Below, in pieces: positions 53,191 through 63,754 of a DNA stretch of 64,000 bases. The number at the start of each line of letters is the position of its first letter. The stretch's first letter is position 1. The notes under the pieces were generated by a model. It ran no database searches. It worked only from the letters and a program-made list of their open reading frames with translations, and was not told the origin of the DNA. Source of the stretch: Sulfitobacter undariae (GTDB lineage: Bacteria > Pseudomonadota > Alphaproteobacteria > Rhodobacterales > Rhodobacteraceae); the NCBI RefSeq assembly GCF_014196805.1, contig NZ_JACIEI010000002.1, positions 372,001-436,000 on the forward strand, in the 5' to 3' direction. Both the position numbers and the translations under genes were made by a program.

Positions 53191-55236
53191 ATGTTTAATA
53201 AGATCCTGATCGCCAACCGGGGCGAGATTGCCTGCCGCGTCATCAAGACTGCGCGCAAAATGGGTATCAAAACCGTTGCAATCTATTCGGATGCGGACAA
53301 ACAGGCGCTGCACGTGCAGATGGCAGATGAAGCTGTACACATCGGCCCGCCCCCTGCGAACCAGTCCTATATCGTGATCGATAAGGTGATGGAGGCCATC
53401 AAGTCTTCTGGTGCCGAAGCTGTGCATCCGGGGTACGGGTTTCTCTCCGAGAACTCGAAATTCGCCGAAGCACTGAGCGCCCAAGGCGTTGCCTTTGTCG
53501 GGCCTCCTGTGGGCGCGATTGAAAAGATGGGGGATAAAATCACCTCCAAAAAGATTGCCCAAGAAGCAGGTGTGAACACGGTTCCGGGGTATATGGGCTT
53601 GATCGCCGATGCGGATGAGGCGGTGAAAATCTCCAATGAAGTTGGCTATCCTGTGATGCTCAAAGCCTCTGCTGGCGGTGGCGGTAAAGGCATGCGGATA
53701 GCGTGGAACGACGAAGAAGCGCGCGAGGGCTTTCAATCGTCCAAAAACGAAGCCGCGAATTCCTTTGGCGATGACCGTATCTTCATCGAGAAATTCGTCA
53801 CACAGCCCCGTCACATCGAAATCCAAGTGCTCTGCGATGCGCATGGTAACGGCATTTACCTGAACGAGCGTGAATGTTCGATCCAGCGCCGTAACCAAAA
53901 AGTGGTAGAAGAAGCACCCAGCCCGTTCTTGGACGAAGCCACACGCAAAGCCATGGGCGAGCAATCTGTCGCGCTGGCGCAGGCTGTTGGCTATACGTCG
54001 GCGGGTACTGTTGAATTCATCGTCGATGGCGACAAGAACTTCTACTTCCTTGAGATGAACACGCGCTTGCAGGTTGAACACCCCATCACCGAGATGATCA
54101 CAGGTGTCGATCTGGTTGAGCAGATGATCCGCGTTGCCAATGGCGAAGCGCTGACCATCAAGCAAGAAGACGTGCAAATCAACGGCTGGGCGATTGAAAA
54201 CCGTCTTTATGCAGAAGACCCGTATCGCGGTTTCCTGCCTTCCATTGGCCGCTTGACCCGCTATCGTCCCCCAGCCGAGATCGCCGCAGGTCCGCTGCTG
54301 GATAACGGCAAATGGCACGGTGACGCACCCACAGGTACTACGGCTGTGCGCAATGATACTGGCGTGTATGAGGGCGGCGAAATCTCGATGTACTATGATC
54401 CGATGATCGCCAAACTCTGCACATGGGCCCCCACCCGCGCCGAGGCGATTGAGCGGATGCGCGTTGCTTTGGACAGCTTTGAGGTTGAAGGCATCGGCCA
54501 CAACCTGCCGTTCCTAAGTGCGGTTATGGATCACCCGAAATTCGTGTCGGGCGTGATGACAACGGCCTTTATCGAAGAAGAATACCCCGACGGGTTTGAA
54601 GGCGTGGAACTGGCCGAAACCGACCTGAAACGCATCGCGGCAGCAACGGCTGCCATGCACCGTGTTGGCGAAATCCGCCGTGCACGTGTGTCGGGCCGCA
54701 TGGACAACCACGAACGCAAAGTTGGCATGGTTTGGAATGTCGCGGCACAGGGTCACAGCTTTGACGTGACCATTAACGCAGACCCGCAAGGCGCCACAGT
54801 GACTTTTGATGGCGGTGAAACGCTGCGCGTGGCAGGCGACTGGACGCCGGGTGATCAGCTGGCAACCATGTCTGTGGATGGCACGCCTTTGGTTTTGAAG
54901 GTTGGCAAAATTTCAGGTGGCTTCCGCATTCGCACCCGTGGCGCGGACCTGAAAGTCCATGTGCGCACGCCGCTTCAGGCCGAAATGGCCCGCAAAATGC
55001 CTGTAAAAGTACCGCCAGACACGTCGAAATTGCTGCTGTGCCCAATGCCGGGTTTGATCGTTAAACTGGACGTCCAAGTGGGCGACGAAGTTCAGGACGG
55101 TCAGGCATTGTGCACGATCGAAGCGATGAAGATGGAAAACATCCTGCGCGCCGAGCGTAAAGGCATTGTCACCAAAATCAACGCAGGCGCAGGCGATAGC
55201 CTTGCGGTGGACGATGTGATCATGGAGTTCGAGTGA
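53191..55236 (+). CDS. pccA: Propionyl-CoA carboxylase alpha subunit (biotin carboxylase/BCCP)
   Basis: Biotin carboxylase plus biotin carrier subunit. The 681-residue protein has the biotin carboxylase domains at about 1-450 (ATP-grasp loop GGGGKGMR, catalytic EMNTRLQVEHP segment), a BT linker domain at about 460-590, and a biotinyl domain ending with the AMKM motif, Lys647. The long form with a fused carrier is that of propionyl- rather than acetyl-CoA carboxylase. Starts after an AAGGGACC site. Confidence 0.97.
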   Translation: MFNKILIANRGEIACRVIKTARKMGIKTVAIYSDADKQALHVQMADEAVHIGPPPANQSYIVIDKVMEAIKSSGAEAVHPGYGFLSENSKFAEALSAQGVAFVGPPVGAIEKMGDKITSKKIAQEAGVNTVPGYMGLIADADEAVKISNEVGYPVMLKASAGGGGKGMRIAWNDEEAREGFQSSKNEAANSFGDDRIFIEKFVTQPRHIEIQVLCDAHGNGIYLNERECSIQRRNQKVVEEAPSPFLDEATRKAMGEQSVALAQAVGYTSAGTVEFIVDGDKNFYFLEMNTRLQVEHPITEMITGVDLVEQMIRVANGEALTIKQEDVQINGWAIENRLYAEDPYRGFLPSIGRLTRYRPPAEIAAGPLLDNGKWHGDAPTGTTAVRNDTGVYEGGEISMYYDPMIAKLCTWAPTRAEAIERMRVALDSFEVEGIGHNLPFLSAVMDHPKFVSGVMTTAFIEEEYPDGFEGVELAETDLKRIAAATAAMHRVGEIRRARVSGRMDNHERKVGMVWNVAAQGHSFDVTINADPQGATVTFDGGETLRVAGDWTPGDQLATMSVDGTPLVLKVGKISGGFRIRTRGADLKVHVRTPLQAEMARKMPVKVPPDTSKLLLCPMPGLIVKLDVQVGDEVQDGQALCTIEAMKMENILRAERKGIVTKINAGAGDSLAVDDVIMEFE

Positions 55237-55285
55237 GCATTACGCCACTCATAAACTGGGTTGAGGGCGTTAGCGCCCTTAACCA

Positions 55286-55738
55286 CTATTCCGCGACGGT
55301 TGCGTTTTCCTCGCGGATTTCGCGTTGTCGGATGGACATTTTGTCGATGCTGCGGGTGATCTCGCGTACGCTCCAAGGAAAAGGCTTGCGCAATTCTACA
55401 TCCCCTGCCTTGTCCATCAGTGTCAGCATGAAGCCACGCGGGCGCATGCGCAAACGGATGGCGCTGCGTGCCGCCGGGGCGGTATCGACGATGACAACCA
55501 CATCGCGCTCTGCCAAATCTTCGACTTCTTTGGTCAGCAAAGTCATCTGTTCTATAAAGGCGGGGTCATTCTCGCTATCTGCAAAAACGATGACGGGCCG
55601 CTTTTTCCACTTGAATTCGCTCAAATTAGAGACTGCTGACGCGTCTAAGATCCATATGGCGTCTGTTTCGGGTAAGGTTTGCGCCTGTAAGGTTCCGGCA
55701 AAAGTAGCAATAATTACAGCAGCTAACAACGTTTTCAT
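55286..55738 (-). CDS. Exported DUF4174 protein
   Basis: Function unknown. The ATG at 55738 (GGGAG site 5 bp before) gives 150 residues with a signal peptide (MKTLLAAVIIATFAGTLQAQ). Mature part has a thioredoxin-like look: WKKRPVIVFADSENDPAF, a V-V-V-I-V-D strand and GDVELRKPFPW, consistent with the DUF4174 family. No CxxC is present, so redox activity is unlikely. Points against pccA and ends 49 bp from it. Confidence 0.8.
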   Translation of the reverse strand: MKTLLAAVIIATFAGTLQAQTLPETDAIWILDASAVSNLSEFKWKKRPVIVFADSENDPAFIEQMTLLTKEVEDLAERDVVVIVDTAPAARSAIRLRMRPRGFMLTLMDKAGDVELRKPFPWSVREITRSIDKMSIRQREIREENATVAE

Positions 55739-55906
55739 AAGCACTCCCTTTGTACACTATATAGGGAGGTTTCGCGCAATTGCGAAGCAAGATCGGGCCA
55801 ATTTTATCATTAAGATCGCCGCAAGGGATTATGCCGCATGACTGCCGTAATTATCTCAATGCGGCTGCCTGTTGCAGCCCTTTTGCACAAAGGCATTGCT
55901 AGGCTT

Positions 55907-56875
55907 ATGGATATCATTCTGCACATCGGCGCGCACCGTACCGGTACGACCAGCTTTCAACATTATCTGCGGGGCAACCGTGCACGGTTAGTTGATGACG
56001 GCACTGGCGTTTGGGAACCTCAAATGATGCGGCAGGGGTTGTTGGACGGTTTGTTTGCAAAGCCACGTATATTGAACGGGCGCGATTTGCAGCGCAAAGC
56101 CATGGGGCGTGTGCGGGTCCGCGCCACGCAGGCCGAACGCACAGGCATCGAACGACTGCTGGTGTCTGAAGAGAATATGATCGGCGCACCGCGCGCCTGC
56201 TTGCGTGCCGCCATGTTGTACCCTGCTATCGGTGAGCGCATGGCGCGTCTGGATGCGGCGTTTGAAGGGCGGATCACCCGTGTGGTGATGAACATCCGTG
56301 CGCTTGACCTGTGGTGGTCTTCGGTGGCGGCTTATGGTGTGGGCCGCGGTCACGAGATGCCAGATGAGGCACGCATTGCCACTGTTGCGGCATCAAAGCG
56401 TAGCTGGCGTGATGTGATCACCGACGTTGCCGGTGCCTTGCCCCAAGCCGAGATCAAAATCCTGCCCTTTGAGACATTTGTGGGTCAGGCTGATAAGGTA
56501 CTGATGCAGGCCACGGGGCGGGCTGCCCCTGCAAACCACGCTGCAAGCTGGCTGAACCGTTCACCAGATACCGCAACGATGCGCCAGAAGATGATTGATA
56601 ACGGCGTTCCAGCCGACAATTTGCCTGACCATCTTACGCAGAACGAAAAACGTTGGACCCCCTTCACGCTCGAACAAGGGGCAAACCTGCGTGAAGCATA
56701 TGCCGACGATATAATGTGGCTCACCGCTGGTGCGGATGGGCTTGCGACACTGACAGAGGATTCCTCCCACAAAAGAGCAGGCTTCAGCCTGCCTGTGGGG
56801 GCACTGACAAAAGGACAGTTCCATGACCAACAAAACCCCCACCGCTTCCAAGGACGATTGGCGCAAACTGGCTGA
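55907..56875 (+). CDS. Sulfotransferase-like P-loop protein
   Basis: Possible PAPS-dependent sulfotransferase-like enzyme, substrate unknown. The ATG at 55907 with a GCTAGGC site gives 322 residues starting [21 protein letters not shown], which matches the 5'-phosphosulfate loop ([11 protein letters not shown]). SEENMIG and [20 protein letters not shown] are at the places of the 3'-phosphate-binding part. The C-terminal 53 bp overlap the mutase start, and the last about 17 residues may be a frame extension. Close gene coupling to the mutase is clear. Confidence 0.7.
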   Translation: MDIILHIGAHRTGTTSFQHYLRGNRARLVDDGTGVWEPQMMRQGLLDGLFAKPRILNGRDLQRKAMGRVRVRATQAERTGIERLLVSEENMIGAPRACLRAAMLYPAIGERMARLDAAFEGRITRVVMNIRALDLWWSSVAAYGVGRGHEMPDEARIATVAASKRSWRDVITDVAGALPQAEIKILPFETFVGQADKVLMQATGRAAPANHAASWLNRSPDTATMRQKMIDNGVPADNLPDHLTQNEKRWTPFTLEQGANLREAYADDIMWLTAGADGLATLTEDSSHKRAGFSLPVGALTKGQFHDQQNPHRFQGRLAQTG

Positions 56876-58967
56876 AGGTGAGCTGCGCGGCCGCTCGCTG
56901 GATGAACTGACGTGGAAAACACTGGAAGGGATCGACGTCTCGCCGCTCTATACGGCTGACGACCTGAAAGACGTGAAGCATTTGGGCGGTATCCCGGGGG
57001 AGGGACCCTATACACGGGGCGTAAAGGCCACGATGTACGCAGGCCGTCCTTGGACAATCCGCCAATATGCGGGTTTCTCTACAGCAGAAGAATCCAACGC
57101 CTTTTACCGCCGCGCGTTGGCGGCAGGACAACAAGGGGTTTCCGTGGCTTTCGATCTGGCCACCCACCGCGGCTATGACAGTGACCACCCCCGCGTTGAG
57201 GGCGATGTAGGCAAGGCAGGCGTGGCGATTGACAGCGTTGAGGATATGAAAATCCTCTTTGACGGTATCCCGCTGGACAAAGTTTCGGTGTCCATGACGA
57301 TGAACGGCGCGGTGATCCCGATCCTTGCCAGCTTTATCGTTGCTGGAGAAGAGCAGGGCCATTCACGCGCTGTGCTGTCAGGGACAATCCAGAACGACAT
57401 CCTCAAAGAATTTATGGTGCGGAATACATATATTTACCCGCCTGAACCCTCGATGAAAATCATTGCGGATATTATTGAATATACCGCCGACGAGATGCCG
57501 AAATTTAACTCGATCTCGATTTCGGGCTACCACATGCAAGAAGCGGGTGCGAACCTTGTGCAAGAGCTGGCGTTTACGCTGGCCGATGGGCGTGAATATG
57601 TGCGTACAGCAATCGCAGCGGGAATGGACGTGGATAAATTCGCGCCTCGCCTCAGCTTCTTCTTCTGCATTGGCATGAACTTTTTCATGGAAGCTGCCAA
57701 ACTGCGCGCTGCGCGTCTGCTTTGGTCTCGTATCATGGATGAGTTTGAACCAAAGAACCCGAAGTCATCCATGCTGCGCACCCATTGCCAGACCTCTGGC
57801 GTAAGCCTGCAGGAACAAGACCCCTATAACAACGTGATCCGCACCGCCTATGAGGCGATGTCGGCGGTTCTGGGGGGCACACAATCCCTGCATACCAACG
57901 CGCTGGACGAGGCGATTGCCTTGCCGACAGAGAATTCCAGCCGCATTGCACGCAACACCCAGTTGATCCTCCAAGAAGAGACTGGCGTGACCAATGTTGT
58001 TGATCCATTGGCTGGGTCTTATTACGTTGAAAAGCTGACGCATGATATGGCTGAAGCGGCGTGGAAGCTGATTGAAGAAGTCGAAGAAATGGGCGGTATG
58101 ACCAAGGCGGTTGCTACGGGTATGCCCAAGCTCCGCATTGAAGAAGCCGCTGCACAGCGTCAGGCGGGCATTGACCGGGGCACGGATGTGATCGTTGGCG
58201 TGAATAAATATCGCCGCGACAAAGAAGATGCGATCGATATTCTGGATGTGGATAATGTCGCCGTGCGTGAAAGCCAGATCAAACGGCTGGAGAGCATTCG
58301 TGCCAGCCGCGATGAGGCCGCATGCACTGCCGCATTGGCCGAAATGACCCGCCGTGCAAAAGAAGGCGGCAACCTGCTGGAAGCCGCTGTTGAGGCGGCG
58401 CGTGCGCGTGCAACCGTAGGAGAAATCAGCATGGCCATGGAAGACGAATTTGGCCGTCACCGCGCTGAAGTGAAAACATTGGCAGGTGTTTATGGCGCTG
58501 CCTATGAAGGCGACGAAGGTTTTGCTGCGATCCAGAAGTCGGTCGAAGATTTCGCCGAGGATGAAGGCCGCCGCCCACGTATGTTGGTGGTGAAAATGGG
58601 CCAAGACGGTCACGATCGCGGTGCCAAAGTAATCGCAACTGCCTTTGCGGATATCGGTTTTGATGTTGATGTTGGTCCGTTGTTCCAAACCCCTGCAGAA
58701 GCGGCGCAGGATGCGGTGGACAATGACGTGCATGTCATCGGCATCAGTTCACAGGCGGCAGGGCACAAAACACTTGCTCCGCAGTTGATCAAGGCGCTGA
58801 AGGATGCGGGTGCTGAGGATATTCTGGTGATCTGTGGCGGTGTTATTCCACAGCAGGATTACAAGTTCCTCTATGATGCAGGCGTCAAAGCGATCTTTGG
58901 ACCGGGGACCAACATCCCCAACGCCGCCCAAGACATCCTGAAACTGATCCGCGCCGCCCGCACGTGA
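56823..58967 (+). CDS. Methylmalonyl-CoA mutase
   Basis: Adenosylcobalamin-dependent conversion of methylmalonyl-CoA to succinyl-CoA, closing the propionyl-CoA path. The 714-residue protein is the single-chain form: catalytic TIM barrel about 1-560 (family segments [43 protein letters not shown]) and a C-terminal cobalamin-binding domain with DGHDRG (axial His597), then GGVIPQQD and [13 protein letters not shown] has an AAAGGACAG site. Overlaps the upstream gene by 53 bp and the VOC gene by 4 bp. Confidence 0.97.
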   Translation: MTNKTPTASKDDWRKLAEGELRGRSLDELTWKTLEGIDVSPLYTADDLKDVKHLGGIPGEGPYTRGVKATMYAGRPWTIRQYAGFSTAEESNAFYRRALAAGQQGVSVAFDLATHRGYDSDHPRVEGDVGKAGVAIDSVEDMKILFDGIPLDKVSVSMTMNGAVIPILASFIVAGEEQGHSRAVLSGTIQNDILKEFMVRNTYIYPPEPSMKIIADIIEYTADEMPKFNSISISGYHMQEAGANLVQELAFTLADGREYVRTAIAAGMDVDKFAPRLSFFFCIGMNFFMEAAKLRAARLLWSRIMDEFEPKNPKSSMLRTHCQTSGVSLQEQDPYNNVIRTAYEAMSAVLGGTQSLHTNALDEAIALPTENSSRIARNTQLILQEETGVTNVVDPLAGSYYVEKLTHDMAEAAWKLIEEVEEMGGMTKAVATGMPKLRIEEAAAQRQAGIDRGTDVIVGVNKYRRDKEDAIDILDVDNVAVRESQIKRLESIRASRDEAACTAALAEMTRRAKEGGNLLEAAVEAARARATVGEISMAMEDEFGRHRAEVKTLAGVYGAAYEGDEGFAAIQKSVEDFAEDEGRRPRMLVVKMGQDGHDRGAKVIATAFADIGFDVDVGPLFQTPAEAAQDAVDNDVHVIGISSQAAGHKTLAPQLIKALKDAGAEDILVICGGVIPQQDYKFLYDAGVKAIFGPGTNIPNAAQDILKLIRAART

Positions 58968-59578
58968 TCACGTTTGACCACATCGCCGTCGCGGCGCAAA
59001 CTCTGTCCGCCGCGACGGCACATGTGGAAACAACTTTGGGCGTCCCTCTCCAGCAGGGGGGCGAACATGCGGTTTTTCATACGCATAATACGTTGTTGGG
59101 GTTGCAGGATGGCCTGTATCTAGAGGCAATTGCCATCAACCCAGAGGCCCCCACACCAGACCGCCCACGTTGGTTTGATTTAGACCGTTTCAAGGGATCA
59201 CCGCGTCTGACAAATTGGATTTGTCGTTGTGACGATCTGGATGCCGCATTGGCGCAGCTTCCAGATGGTTTTGGTACTCCTGTTGAATTGCAGCGGGGCG
59301 ATTTGCGGTGGCGCATGGCAGTACCGCAAAACGGTGTATTGCCCTTTGATAATTGCGCACCTGCTTTGATCCAATGGATCGGCAATGCCCATCCCGCACC
59401 GCGTTTGACACAACAGGACTGTCGGCTGACGTCACTGACAGTGACGCACCCACAGGCCGCCGATCTGGCTGATGTGCTGGCGCCCTTTCTGGAAGATAGG
59501 CGCATTTCTTTCGCGACAGGGCCTGTGCATTTGTCTGCCCAGTTTGAGACGCCCACTGGTGGTGTGACCCTGTGCTAA
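58964..59578 (+). CDS. VOC-family (Glyoxalase_3-like) protein
   Basis: Function unknown. A GTG overlapping the mutase stop (GTGA) starts a 204-residue protein with a first betaalphabetabetabeta module ([22 protein letters not shown]) and further modules with Trp/Asp-rich strands ([23 protein letters not shown]). Metal-type residues (His in DHIAV, Glu in LYLEAIAIN) are visible. It is longer than methylmalonyl-CoA epimerase (about 134 residues), which has the same fold, so the operon position is suggestive but not proof of an epimerase role. Overlaps the GNAT gene by 7 bp. Confidence 0.7.
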   Translation: MITFDHIAVAAQTLSAATAHVETTLGVPLQQGGEHAVFHTHNTLLGLQDGLYLEAIAINPEAPTPDRPRWFDLDRFKGSPRLTNWICRCDDLDAALAQLPDGFGTPVELQRGDLRWRMAVPQNGVLPFDNCAPALIQWIGNAHPAPRLTQQDCRLTSLTVTHPQAADLADVLAPFLEDRRISFATGPVHLSAQFETPTGGVTLC

Positions 59579-60051
59579 TCCGTGCGGCAACGCAGACTGA
59601 TCTGCCAGCGATAAAAATGCTATGGAACGCGATGATCCGCGATACAACTGCGACATTCACAACAGTTGAGAAATCAGACGAAGACCTGCAAACGCTGATG
59701 CAAACACGTAGCGACGCCTTTCTGGTGGCGGATGTAGACGGCGGGTGCGTAGGTTTCATCACCTGGGGAGCGTTTCGTGCCGGCCCAGGCTATGTTCATA
59801 CTGCGGAACATTCCATTATCACCGTACCAGAACGCGGAGCAGGCCGTGCATTGATGAATGCGGCGATGGTGCAGGCACAATCGCAAGGTATTCACGTGAT
59901 GGTCGCGGGCATCAGTGCTGAAAATACGGTCGCATTGGCGTTTCACCGCCGATTGGGGTTTGCAAAGACGGGCCATTTGCCACAGGTAGGGCGCAAGGAC
60001 GGGCGCTGGATTGACCTCATTTTGATGAGCCGTGAACTGCTTAAGCCCTGA
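59572..60051 (+). CDS. GNAT acetyltransferase (phosphinothricin acetyltransferase-like)
   Basis: Acetyl-CoA-dependent N-acetyltransferase. The 159-residue product starts at a GTG overlapping the VOC gene. The GNAT acetyl-CoA loop (V-P-E-R-G-A-G-R-A-L-M), the AGISAENTVALAFHRRLGFAKTG segment and a C-terminal WIDLILMSREL fit the Pat/YncA subfamily, which modifies amino-acid analogues. True substrate unknown. Confidence 0.88.
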   Translation: MLIRAATQTDLPAIKMLWNAMIRDTTATFTTVEKSDEDLQTLMQTRSDAFLVADVDGGCVGFITWGAFRAGPGYVHTAEHSIITVPERGAGRALMNAAMVQAQSQGIHVMVAGISAENTVALAFHRRLGFAKTGHLPQVGRKDGRWIDLILMSRELLKP

Positions 60052-60081
60052 CAAGGAACCAAGGTTGCATTAGGAAAAGCC

Positions 60082-60765
60082 ATGTCAATTTGGACCCGTA
60101 TCACTGAGGCTCTCTCGGCTTTGGCTTCTGGCGAAGCGCTATCGAGCGTGTTTGACAGGCTCAAGTCTCCGCCGGAACGCTCGGTCGGTTTTACCATTGC
60201 TGTGATTGCACTGGGGGCCAAGATGGCCAAAGCAGACGGGCAGGTTACGCGCGACGAAGTCACTGCCTTTCGCGAAGTTTTTAACATTGGTGATGCTGAT
60301 GCGCAGGGCGCGGCGCGGGTGTTTAATCTGGCCCGTACGGACGTGGCGGGGTTTGATGATTACGCCCGCCGGATCAAAGGCATGTTTGATGAAGACAGCT
60401 CGATCCTTTGCGATTTGATGGAAGGGTTGTTCCATATCGCGATGGCCGATGGCATCTATCACCCGAATGAAAACGCTTTTCTAGAAGAAGTGGCAGATAT
60501 TTTTGACCTGCCAGAAGGCAGCTTTGAATCCCTAAAGGCGCGGTTTGTGCCCAACTCATCGCCCTTGCCACACACTGTTCTGGGGATTACTGCGAACGCC
60601 ACCACGGAAGAGGCTCGCGCTGCGTGGCGGGCTTTGGTGCGTGCAAATCACCCCGACGCCCTGACCGCCCGTGGACTGCCGCAAGAGGCGATAAAAATGG
60701 CCGAAAAACGCATGATCGATATCAACCGCGCGTGGGAAACCCTTTCGGGCAAGCGGACCGCGTGA
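60082..60765 (+). CDS. DjiA-like co-chaperone (TerB plus DnaJ domain)
   Basis: J-domain protein that probably stimulates DnaK. The 227-residue protein has a TerB-like acidic helical domain at about 35-145 (GAKMAKADGQVTRDEVTAF; GLFHIAMADGIYHPNE) and a C-terminal J domain at about 160-225 with the HPD motif in ANHPDALTARG. It lacks the membrane anchor of E. coli DjlA, as in many alphaproteobacteria. Ends in TGATG, overlapping the next gene's ATG by one base. Confidence 0.87.
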   Translation: MSIWTRITEALSALASGEALSSVFDRLKSPPERSVGFTIAVIALGAKMAKADGQVTRDEVTAFREVFNIGDADAQGAARVFNLARTDVAGFDDYARRIKGMFDEDSSILCDLMEGLFHIAMADGIYHPNENAFLEEVADIFDLPEGSFESLKARFVPNSSPLPHTVLGITANATTEEARAAWRALVRANHPDALTARGLPQEAIKMAEKRMIDINRAWETLSGKRTA

Positions 60766-61790
60766 TGCGGATCGCGACCTATAATGTTGAGTGGTTTGCC
60801 AAGCTTTTTGACGACAATGATGAATTGCATAATGATGACGGTTGGTCGTCGCGCTATCAGATAAGCCGCGCCGCGCAAACTGCCGCATTAGGTGCTGTAT
60901 TCACGGCGATGGATGCGGATGCGGTGATGGTGATTGAGGCGCCAGATGCGGGGCGTAAACACGATGCTGTAAAGGCGCTAGAGAATTTTTCTGCTCACTT
61001 CAATCTGCGCGCACGCCGCGCCGTGATGGGCTTTGCCAATGATACGCAGCAAGAGATCGCGCTTCTTTATGATCCTGATGTGATCACTGCCACCCATGAC
61101 CCGCAAGGGCCACAGGCGGACGCGGATGGGGCGCAAGGGGCGCCGCGGTTTGACGGCGTGTTACAGATTGATCTGGATATTGATGCAACCGAAGACAGCG
61201 TTGTCTTCTCAAAGCCGCCGTTGGAATTGGCCATTGAAACGCAAAGCGGTTTTGCTTTTCGGATGATCGGGGCGCATTTGAAATCCAAAGCGCCGCATGG
61301 GGCGCGGGATGAAGCGCATGCGATGCAGCTTGCCATTGCCAATCGCCGCAAGCAGCTGGCGCAAGCGATCTGGTTGCGGCGGCGGATTGACGAACATCTG
61401 GGCAGTGATACGCCTGTGATGCTCTTGGGCGATCTTAACGATGGTCCCGGTCTGGATACGTTTGAGAACCTCTTCGGGCGTTCCTCGGTTGAGGTTGTCT
61501 TGGGTAAAGACACGGCGCATCCCCTGTATGATCCGCATGCAGCGCGCGCGTTGGGCCAGCGTTTGGGCGCGATGCCGACCACCTCACGGTTCTGGATCAA
61601 GCCAGAAAAACGTTACCTGCAAGCCTTGCTTGATTACATTATGGTAAGCCCCCAACTGCGTCAGAAAAACCCGCGCTGGCGTATCTGGCATCCTTTGGAT
61701 GATCCTGATTGTTGGGCGACACCTGCGCTCCGCGATGCGCTGGTTTCCGCCTCTGATCACTTCCCCGTCACAGTGGAAATTGATCTGTGA
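60765..61790 (+). CDS. Endonuclease/exonuclease/phosphatase-family hydrolase
   Basis: Metal-dependent phosphodiesterase of the EEP superfamily. The ATG at 60765 (overlapping the previous stop) gives 341 residues starting MRIATYNVEWFA, with catalytic features TYNVEWF (Asn), IEAPDAGRKHD (Glu), LLGDLNDGPG (Asp/Asn) and the end SDHFPV (Asp-His). The frame is open 47 codons further upstream, inside the J-domain gene, but that is chance. Target unknown. Confidence 0.9.
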   Translation: MRIATYNVEWFAKLFDDNDELHNDDGWSSRYQISRAAQTAALGAVFTAMDADAVMVIEAPDAGRKHDAVKALENFSAHFNLRARRAVMGFANDTQQEIALLYDPDVITATHDPQGPQADADGAQGAPRFDGVLQIDLDIDATEDSVVFSKPPLELAIETQSGFAFRMIGAHLKSKAPHGARDEAHAMQLAIANRRKQLAQAIWLRRRIDEHLGSDTPVMLLGDLNDGPGLDTFENLFGRSSVEVVLGKDTAHPLYDPHAARALGQRLGAMPTTSRFWIKPEKRYLQALLDYIMVSPQLRQKNPRWRIWHPLDDPDCWATPALRDALVSASDHFPVTVEIDL

Positions 61791-61799
61791 TGTAGCGGA

Positions 61800-62195
61800 A
61801 TGAAAAATACTCTCTATATTGAGGGTATGAAACACTTCATCGCTGCCTCCATTGCCACCGCCCTGCTTGCCGTTCCTGCCTACGCGCAAGAGGAACCTCC
61901 GTCGCTGATGGAGCGGGGCGCGCAGTTGTTTTTTGAGGGTTTGATGCAGGAAATGGCACCCGCTTTGGATGAGGTGGCAACGCTGATGGAGGAGGCGGGG
62001 CCAGCGCTGGAGGATTTTGTCACCAAAATGGGGCCGAAACTGCGCGAAGTATTGGAAGAGGTCGATGATTGGAGCGTTTATGCAGCGCCTGAGGTTTTGG
62101 AAAACGGTGACATCCTTATCCGTCGCAAGCCATCAGCACCAGAGGTTCAGCCGGATAAACCAATCTTGCCAGATGAGCCGCAAATCGATCTTTAA
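61800..62195 (+). CDS. Small exported helical protein
   Basis: Not recognised. The frame gives 131 residues, or 122 from the Met at 61827, which starts the better signal peptide (MKHFIAASIATALLAVPAYAQ). Mature part is acidic and helical (FFEGLMQEMAPALDEVATLMEEAGPALEDF), then a Pro-rich end. It may be the type often loosely named AAA-family in databases, but no ATPase motif is present. Converges with ppx, 4-bp overlap. Confidence 0.72.
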   Translation: MKNTLYIEGMKHFIAASIATALLAVPAYAQEEPPSLMERGAQLFFEGLMQEMAPALDEVATLMEEAGPALEDFVTKMGPKLREVLEEVDDWSVYAAPEVLENGDILIRRKPSAPEVQPDKPILPDEPQIDL

Positions 62196-63754
62196 CGCGG
62201 CGCGATCTTCACAACAGCCTGTGCACCCAATGAGTCCGCAAGTGAATTAAACCGCGCTACGGCGACTTCACCAAACAACGGCTCCATCTCGGCGCTGAGG
62301 CGCAAGTGAAGCTCTTTTTTCTTGGGGTGCCAGCGCATTTCGCCCAGTTCTTCCACTTTATCCATCCCCAACATCGCGCCAAACCGCATGGCTTTGCCAA
62401 GGATTTCGGCCTCGGCGCGGGTTTTTTCATCCACCATATCAAACAGATCGGCGAAGCGGATGTTTTCGCGTTTGTTGGAATAGCGATGCATCAGGGCCAG
62501 CCCGACAAAGATGCGCTCCGAATGTTTGAGCCCGCCCAGATTGGCGCGAGTCGCATTATCAAAACAAACCTCTGCGCGGTAATCTGGGTGCGCACGCCAG
62601 CTCACATCATGCAGCAGGCAGGCGGCTTTGATCAGTCGTTTGCGTGGGGCAGAGGTCGAATTATACAGTGGCAATACAAAGTTATAGAGGATGCGGCCAA
62701 AACCGGGGCTGCGGGCATCTTTGTTTTCGGCAAAACGGCAGGCTTCGATCAGCGGATCGCGGTCACGCAAACGTTGGGGCATCTGCTCATAGAGCATGCC
62801 TTCGCGGATGCCATAGCTGGAAATGGCGATGTCTTTTGGGGTAAAGGTTTTAACCAACCGCGACAGCACTTCACAGGCATAGGGCACTAAGCTGGCCCGC
62901 GTCGATGACACACCTGCCTCAACGCGCAGGGTGTCCATGTCGGACGTGCGGATGAATTCGATTGTCTCACGCACGGATTGGCGCGTCATGCGGTATTCGT
63001 GCAGCACATGCAGGGGATAGCCGCGGCGGATCATATCAATCCGCGCAATCGCCCGCCATGAACCGCCGACAAGGAACAGGCGGTCACGCTGGCTGCCCAT
63101 TTTTTCGGCCAGCCCTGTCATCGCGTCTTTTATGTGGGTGTTGCGGGCTTTTGCCCCGCCTTTGATGTCGCGTAATTTGAGCGGGCCGAGTGAGGACGTC
63201 ACCCGTTTGCCAACGCGGCCGCCTGAAATCTCGGCCAGTTCCATGGATGAGCCGCCTATGTCACAGACCAGCCCATAGGCACCGGGCCAACCCAGCAAGA
63301 CACCCTGGGCAGACAGGCGGGCTTCTTCTTCGCCGTCGATAACCCAGATTTTTATTCCAGTTAGCGCACGGACTTCCTCGCAGAATTCGCGGCCATCTGT
63401 TGCGTCGCGCACAGCGGCTGTGGCGACGGCTGTCAATTCGGACAGGCCCAAACCTTCGGCAAGTTTTGAAAAGCGGCGCATTGCAGATAGGGCACGCACG
63501 CGGCCTTCTGGGGATAAATGCCCTGTATCGGCCATTCCGGCACCCAAGGCACACATGATTTTTTCGTTGTAGAAATAGGCAGGGCTACGCGCCGCGCCGT
63601 CAAATACCACCATGCGGACCGAGTTGGACCCAACATCTACTACGCCTACACGTTTGAGAGCACGCGCCCCTGGGTCTTGGAAAAGCGGTTTTCCGAAAAG
63701 CCCCAGATCGGCGACGCCGGTTTCAGGGACAGCGAGGGTGTTCGTTTCAGGCAT
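62192..63754 (-). CDS. Exopolyphosphatase/pppGpp phosphatase (Ppx/GppA)
   Basis: Hydrolyses polyphosphate and/or pppGpp. The ATG at 63754 gives 520 residues; a Met 12 codons earlier is possible. The N-terminal ASKHA fold has GVVDVGSNSVRMVVFDG, TAVATAAVRDA, VIDGEEEARLSAQG and CDIGGSSMELAEI, all typical of Ppx/GppA. The C-terminal half has HD-like features (AACLLHDVSWRAHPDYRA). The upstream minus-strand gene appears to be polyphosphate kinase, so a ppk-ppx pair is likely. Confidence 0.93.
   Translation of the reverse strand: MPETNTLAVPETGVADLGLFGKPLFQDPGARALKRVGVVDVGSNSVRMVVFDGAARSPAYFYNEKIMCALGAGMADTGHLSPEGRVRALSAMRRFSKLAEGLGLSELTAVATAAVRDATDGREFCEEVRALTGIKIWVIDGEEEARLSAQGVLLGWPGAYGLVCDIGGSSMELAEISGGRVGKRVTSSLGPLKLRDIKGGAKARNTHIKDAMTGLAEKMGSQRDRLFLVGGSWRAIARIDMIRRGYPLHVLHEYRMTRQSVRETIEFIRTSDMDTLRVEAGVSSTRASLVPYACEVLSRLVKTFTPKDIAISSYGIREGMLYEQMPQRLRDRDPLIEACRFAENKDARSPGFGRILYNFVLPLYNSTSAPRKRLIKAACLLHDVSWRAHPDYRAEVCFDNATRANLGGLKHSERIFVGLALMHRYSNKRENIRFADLFDMVDEKTRAEAEILGKAMRFGAMLGMDKVEELGEMRWHPKKKELHLRLSAEMEPLFGEVAVARFNSLADSLGAQAVVKIAPR

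Noticed and set aside
53155..54501. 448-codon open frame on the minus strand
   Set aside because: Lies entirely antisense to pccA, whose protein is clearly real; low-complexity composition without family features.
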